Assembly (NCBI RefSeq): GCF_018141165.1
Contig: NZ_CP058558.1
Span: forward strand, 186,001-250,000
Source: Alkaliphilus sp. B6464
GTDB taxonomy: Bacteria > Bacillota > Clostridia > Peptostreptococcales > Natronincolaceae
DNA: 64,000 bases
Direction of reading: 5' to 3'
In this document: positions 60,656-64,000 of the stretch, in pieces
Layout of the letters: every line of letters starts with the position of its first letter
Position numbering within the stretch: position 1 is the stretch's first letter
The notes under the pieces: model-generated
What the model was told of the DNA's origin: nothing
The model's input: only the letters and a program-made list of their open reading frames with translations
Databases searched by the model: none
Translations under genes and position numbers: made by a program

Positions 60656-61285
60656 TTAAAAATAGTTCCATTCTTCATTTTTTTGATTTTCTTGCTCCTT
60701 ATCACTACCCGGAATCTCTATTGCAAAAGGTTGTGCAATTGCTCTTTCCTTAATATGATGATATTTACCACCCCACCAGTTTCTAACAAAAAACATTTCC
60801 ATATCTGCCTCTATTAATACTTCTACTTCACCATTTTTTCCATCGGCATGGCCTGTAAGAAACCTACTAAAATTTGTTGATGTTCCCCATAAAGTCACAT
60901 TCGGATTTAAATACACTCCTGTAATGTTCAAAGTTTTATCCATGCCATCTTTATTCTTTTTAATAAGTTCCCATGCATAAGTACTGTTCGCATATTTTCC
61001 TTTATAGTTATTCATTCCTGTCACTGGATCTATATATTCGATAGGGACAGAATCCTCATTATAAATAAGAATTGATCTAGCACCACTATTCTTATCATGA
61101 TATGAATATCCAGTTTCATTTACAATACTTATAGCAACTGCTGAAGCCAAGTTTCTAGTATACATTTTAAAGTACATTATCCTAGATATATCGTATGCAA
61201 ATCCAAAAAGGGCTATACTTGCTAATATAAAAAATAAACTAACAATAATAATAGAACCTTTCCTTTTATTTTGTTTAAATCTCAT
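60656..61285 (-). CDS. TadG-like pilin-family protein (locus 3)
   Basis: 209 residues from ATG 61285 (GGGGGTGG upstream). KRKGSIIIVSLFFILASIAL then an extracytoplasmic domain; no +5 Glu. TadG-like minor pilin at the end of the operon. Confidence 0.6.
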   Translation of the reverse strand: MRFKQNKRKGSIIIVSLFFILASIALFGFAYDISRIMYFKMYTRNLASAVAISIVNETGYSYHDKNSGARSILIYNEDSVPIEYIDPVTGMNNYKGKYANSTYAWELIKKNKDGMDKTLNITGVYLNPNVTLWGTSTNFSRFLTGHADGKNGEVEVLIEADMEMFFVRNWWGGKYHHIKERAIAQPFAIEIPGSDKEQENQKNEEWNYF

Positions 61286-61297
61286 AGCAGCCACCCC

Positions 61298-61705
61298 CTA
61301 TTTCTTCTCTTTTCTCATTGTAAAACTTGTCGATATATCTAAGTCTTTAGATGAACCGACACCATTTGGATTAATAATTGGAAATAAATATTTTACCTTT
61401 CCTTGTACAGTATAAGTAAAATATTCTCCTGATTCACTCTTATCTATAGATACATGTTCAACTCCTATAGCATGTTTTAAGACATTGTTTGCATTTGCAA
61501 TTGCAAGAGAGGTATTATAAGTGTCATTAGCAGGATTGAGTGCAATTGCTGTTCTTGTCGCCTCATATGCTGATATGTTGAATACCATTTTATTATGCAT
61601 GATTTGAAATCCTGAAATCATAAACCCTATTAAAAATAAATATATTCCTAAAATAAGCACAAACTCTATCATCACTTGACCTTTTCGTGTTCTTAATATT
61701 CTCAT
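61298..61705 (-). CDS. tadE: TadE-like pseudopilin (locus 3)
   Basis: 135 residues from ATG 61705 (TAGGAGGTG upstream). TRKGQVMIEFVLILGIYLFL: KG cleavage site, Glu at +5, then Phe, the TadE hallmark, and YEATRTAIALN, the usual ARxAA-like segment. Confidence 0.8.
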   Translation of the reverse strand: MRILRTRKGQVMIEFVLILGIYLFLIGFMISGFQIMHNKMVFNISAYEATRTAIALNPANDTYNTSLAIANANNVLKHAIGVEHVSIDKSESGEYFTYTVQGKVKYLFPIINPNGVGSSKDLDISTSFTMRKEKK

Positions 61706-61723
61706 GATATACACCTCCTATTT

Positions 61724-61843
61724 CTAATAATAAATTGTAGAAAACACAACATAAAACTTAAACATAATAATTAAAAACATACTTATTATCAGCACAGAAT
61801 ACAACACTAGGCCTTCTTCGACCTTATTCTCATGATAATTCAT
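61724..61843 (-). CDS. 39-residue hydrophobic peptide in the Tad 3 operon
   Basis: ATG 61843, TAG 61726-61724, 39 residues (NYHENKVEEGLVLYSVLIIS, a single helix). AAGGGG is very close to the ATG. It fills the gap between tadV and tadE. The EEG plus helix recalls the EEKG of Flp, so it could be a tiny pilin-like part. Weak start support. Confidence 0.45.
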   Translation of the reverse strand: MNYHENKVEEGLVLYSVLIISMFLIIMFKFYVVFSTIYY

Positions 61844-61854
61844 ATCCCCTTGAC

Positions 61855-62355
61855 TTAAAAAATCCATTGTGCTTTTATATAATAAGCCATGAGTACGCCT
61901 ATTAATATATAAGGAGTAAATATATTAGTTTGTTCCTGCTTTTCTTCTATTTCCCACTTCCCTTTAAATGTAAAAAAGAAAAATGCATTATATAAAATAG
62001 ATTTCAGTCTTTTAAAATTTAACAATATAAGAAAAATAGTTCCTATGAAGATTGAATAAACAAAGGTATATAATGTAAAATTCCATCCCATTAAAAATGT
62101 AATTGCCATATAAATTTTTATATCTCCTGCCCCCAGAAATTCATTTATGTTAAACTTTCTTGGAATATAGAACAAAACTATAAACAATAAAATTGAAGTA
62201 GCAAAACTATAAACTAAATTTAGTGGGTTATTAACAACTGAATAAATAGTTCCAATTATAACAAATATCAAAGGTATAAAATTCTTTATCTGTCTTGTTT
62301 TAAAATCATTTATTACTGCCAAAATCATCATTGTTATTACTAAAATAAAATTCAT
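61855..62355 (-). CDS. tadV: Prepilin peptidase, A24 (TadV/CpaA type)
   Basis: 166 residues, ATG 62355 (AAGGGAGGGG upstream). First catalytic Asp in INDFKTRQIKN and second in GAGDIK, with about five membrane helices: the short TadV/CpaA form without the methylase domain. The only peptidase in the window for the many KG-type pilins. Confidence 0.9.
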   Translation of the reverse strand: MNFILVITMMILAVINDFKTRQIKNFIPLIFVIIGTIYSVVNNPLNLVYSFATSILLFIVLFYIPRKFNINEFLGAGDIKIYMAITFLMGWNFTLYTFVYSIFIGTIFLILLNFKRLKSILYNAFFFFTFKGKWEIEEKQEQTNIFTPYILIGVLMAYYIKAQWIF

Positions 62356-62388
62356 ATATCTACCCCTCCCTTAACTATGTAATGGTGT

Positions 62389-62415
62389 AATTCCCTATCA
62401 TTTTGATAGGGAATT
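62389..62415 (-). repeat. Hairpin between flp and tadV
   Basis: Perfect 11-bp stem AATTCCCTATC/GATAGGGAATT, loop ATTTT, no T-tract on either strand. Suggests mRNA stabilisation or partial stop after flp. Confidence 0.7.
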
Positions 62416-62425
62416 ACATTCATAA

Positions 62426-62590
62426 TTACTTTAATTCATTTTCTATTTGTTTAGCCTTAGTTTTTCCTTTTTCACCGATCGTTCTAACAACAGCAATTAT
62501 AACAACAAGAATAAGTGCTAAAATAACAATCCACTCAACCATTGTTTGCCCCTTTTCTTCTTTTATAAAATCTTTTAAAATATTCATCAT
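62426..62590 (-). CDS. flp: Flp-type pilin (locus 3)
   Basis: 54 residues, ATG 62590 (second ATG 62587), GAGGTGATT upstream. EEKG then QTMVEWIVILALI: cleavage after Gly14, Glu at +5, the classic Flp motif, giving a mature peptide of 40 residues. Major subunit of a canonical Tad pilus. Too short for many gene callers. Confidence 0.85.
   Translation of the reverse strand: MMNILKDFIKEEKGQTMVEWIVILALILVVIIAVVRTIGEKGKTKAKQIENELK
62553..62580 (-). repeat. Direct repeat shared by flp and its broken copy (copy 1)
   Basis: A 28-nt stretch (key bases TTTTCTTC then TTTTATAAAATC) is identical at 62761-62788; it codes for the LKDFIKEEK leader in flp. Confidence 0.75.
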
Positions 62591-62666
62591 AACAATCACC
62601 TCTTTTTTAAATTTTAAGTATTTTAATCTATTTAAAAATTGATTTCAATTTTTTCCAACTTTTATT

Positions 62667-62799
62667 TTAAAATAAATGATGTTCAATTATCTTAAAATTT
62701 CCCAACACAATACATACAACTAATGCTATGATCGCAGGCCATTGAGGACTTGCTTGTCCTTTTTCTTCTTTTATAAAATCTTTTAAAAATTTTATTCAT
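62667..62799 (-). pseudogene. Broken second flp pilin
   Basis: From ATG 62799 the frame fails, but dropping one T from the T5 run gives NKILKDFIKEEKGQASPQWP and a hydrophobic helix to TAA 62667. The +5 Glu is Gln and +4 is Pro. A tandem duplicate of flp that has lost the frame and the key residue, unless the T-run is a sequencing error. Confidence 0.65.
62761..62788 (-). repeat. Direct repeat shared by flp and its broken copy (copy 2)
   Basis: Identical to 62553-62580; marks the tandem duplication. Confidence 0.75.
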
Positions 62800-62814
62800 A
62801 ACCGTTATACCCCC

Positions 62815-63780
62815 TTAAAATGAGTTCATCATAATATCAGCAGCAGGTAGCATTATAAGGCCAATTAATGGTGCAAATAAGAATAGAAATATTGGAAGAA
62901 TAAGAATTGTAGATTTTTTTCTTGCAATTTCTGATGATCTCAATACTTTTTCAACTTCAATTTTTTCAGCATGTCTTAATAATAACTCTGTAATCGGAGT
63001 ACCCTTTTCTTTAGAAATTTTAATTTCAGAAACTAAGTTGTACAATTCATCAACGTCATTTCTAAAAGCCATATTTTCAAGAGCATCAGACCAATTATTA
63101 GAATACTTAGCCTCATTTTCAACTTTTTTAAATTCTTCCGAAAGAATACAATTATACCTATCTGAAACCCTTCTTGTTGCCTCCTCTACTGTATGTCCTA
63201 CACTTGTAGCATTTGCCATAAGTCTTAAATAAGTTGGTAAAGTATCTTTAATTTCATCTTTTCTTTTATTGTATCTGCTGTCTAGTCTTGAAAATGGTAT
63301 AATACTTAAATAGAAATAAAATCCCAAACCTATTGCAAGACCCATATAGTCCATAAAAGGAAATGTAGCAACGCAGACAAATACTCCTGCAAATAATCCA
63401 ATTATTTTTAATGCTGCCATTTGTTCTGGAGTCTTATCTCTTACATTTGCTCTTAAAAGTTTTCGTTGAATTTCTTGAAGGTCGATTCCTGTTGTCCCTA
63501 GAATTTTAGTAAATACATCAGGATGTTTTTTTATATATGGTTTTACATACCTATTGAAAGCATCTGAATATTTATTTTTTTCTTGAAAATCTTCAAAAAC
63601 ATCTTCTTCTGAAAATTCTCTATGTTTTTCAATTCTACTAACATATTTGTTTTTCTTTTTTATATTACTCATTATAATAGTTGAAACTATAATGATTCCT
63701 AATACTACTGCAAAAACAATAAGTGCAAACTGAAATTCAATAGATGTTATAATCGAAATTAATTTATTAATTAAAACCAT
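62815..63780 (-). CDS. tadC: TadC-type pilus membrane protein (locus 3)
   Basis: 321 residues, ATG 63780 (AAGGGGGGTGG upstream). Helix 14-36, helices about 125-160, T2SSF domain (MANATSVGHTVEEATRRVSD) and a C-terminal pair (LILPIFLFLFAPLIGLIML). Typical TadC. Confidence 0.85.
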   Translation of the reverse strand: MVLINKLISIITSIEFQFALIVFAVVLGIIIVSTIIMSNIKKKNKYVSRIEKHREFSEEDVFEDFQEKNKYSDAFNRYVKPYIKKHPDVFTKILGTTGIDLQEIQRKLLRANVRDKTPEQMAALKIIGLFAGVFVCVATFPFMDYMGLAIGLGFYFYLSIIPFSRLDSRYNKRKDEIKDTLPTYLRLMANATSVGHTVEEATRRVSDRYNCILSEEFKKVENEAKYSNNWSDALENMAFRNDVDELYNLVSEIKISKEKGTPITELLLRHAEKIEVEKVLRSSEIARKKSTILILPIFLFLFAPLIGLIMLPAADIMMNSF

Positions 63781-63794
63781 TGTTCCACCCCCCT

Positions 63795-64000
63795 TTAATT
63801 ACTTCGAGATAGTTTATTTACAATAAACATTCCAAAAAACATCACCATGATTAATCCTAAAAATACTAATTGATGCTGCAATGTATCTAAATATTGTGTA
63901 AAGTAATCCTCATTAGCCGTTGTTATATAAGTAATAATGGCAAAAGGTGCTAAACTCAAAATTCTTCCCATTGCAACAGTTTGCCCCATAAGGGACTTAG
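63795..64000 (-). CDS. tadB: TadB C-terminus (cut by window edge)
   Basis: The frame is open from the right edge through ATG 63989 to the stop at 63795 (about 67 residues). LMGQTVAMGRILSLAPFAII and a last helix LVFLGLIMVMFFGMFIVNKL match the TadB end. The cpaF and cpaE genes of this locus are probably beyond the edge. Confidence 0.75.
   Translation of the reverse strand, partial: KSLMGQTVAMGRILSLAPFAIITYITTANEDYFTQYLDTLQHQLVFLGLIMVMFFGMFIVNKLSRSN

Noticed and set aside
1-64000. CRISPR array, tRNA, rRNA, insertion sequence or replication origin
   Set aside because: No regularly spaced repeats, no TTC-loop tRNA fold, no transposase-like ORF and no iteron or DnaA-box cluster were seen by eye.

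Overview
This window reads as a low-GC (roughly 30 %) Gram-positive replicon of the class Clostridia. The evidence is AGGAGG-type ribosome sites, AT-rich spacers, many rho-independent hairpins, TTGAAA/TATAAT promoters, SLH-domain and PA14/FN3 surface proteins, and Clostridia-type DUF4317 and DUF4046 proteins. I see no rRNA, tRNA, CRISPR array, insertion sequence or replication initiator. The mix of topoisomerase III, a short SSB-like protein, an annealing-type protein and toxin-antitoxin genes fits either a large plasmid or integrative element, or an accessory part of a chromosome. The sequence alone does not decide this.

Layout. 1-7 kb: a Ter-type stress module (PELOTA-domain C-terminus, HAD phosphatase, two TerD, AIM24, Ca2+-type P-ATPase). 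7-14 kb: short genes, mostly unrecognised, with signal peptidase I, a TPM-like protein, a NucS-like nuclease and a CxxC protein. 14-24 kb: three very large secreted or pilin-anchored surface proteins. 24-32.5 kb: first Tad/archaeal-type pilus locus (PP2C phosphatase, CpaB, CpaE, CpaF, TadB, TadC, then small pilins). 32.5-39 kb: decayed zinc-ribbon ORF, a strong candidate type I toxin/antisense RNA pair, a large secreted protein, an SLH protein and a Doc-like toxin with antitoxin. 39-41 kb: DUF4317 and an unknown protein. 41-48 kb: second Tad locus with a different pilin type. 48-59.4 kb: DNA-metabolism block (SSB, DUF4046, topoisomerase zinc finger, TopB, CobT-like VWA protein, MoxR/CobS-like AAA+ ATPase, annealing-type protein). 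59.4-64 kb: third Tad locus, the canonical Flp type, with the only prepilin peptidase in view; it runs off the right edge.

Themes. (1) Three separate Tad-like machines and at least fourteen proteins starting with a [R/K]KG or EKG plus hydrophobic-helix signature suggest an elaborate pilus and adhesin programme. (2) A 17-bp element (consensus YRTGTGTTATGTTAAAA) sits upstream of seven unrelated genes or operons, always in the coding direction, with an eighth near-copy. It links the Ter module, P-ATPase, thioredoxin, DUF4317, PrsA/SurA-like protein, topB and a small membrane protein, and looks like an undescribed regulon or dedicated promoter class. (3) The locus at 33.1-33.5 kb has the full type I toxin layout: SD-sequestering leader, short membrane peptide, and a convergent antisense RNA with its own promoter and terminator.
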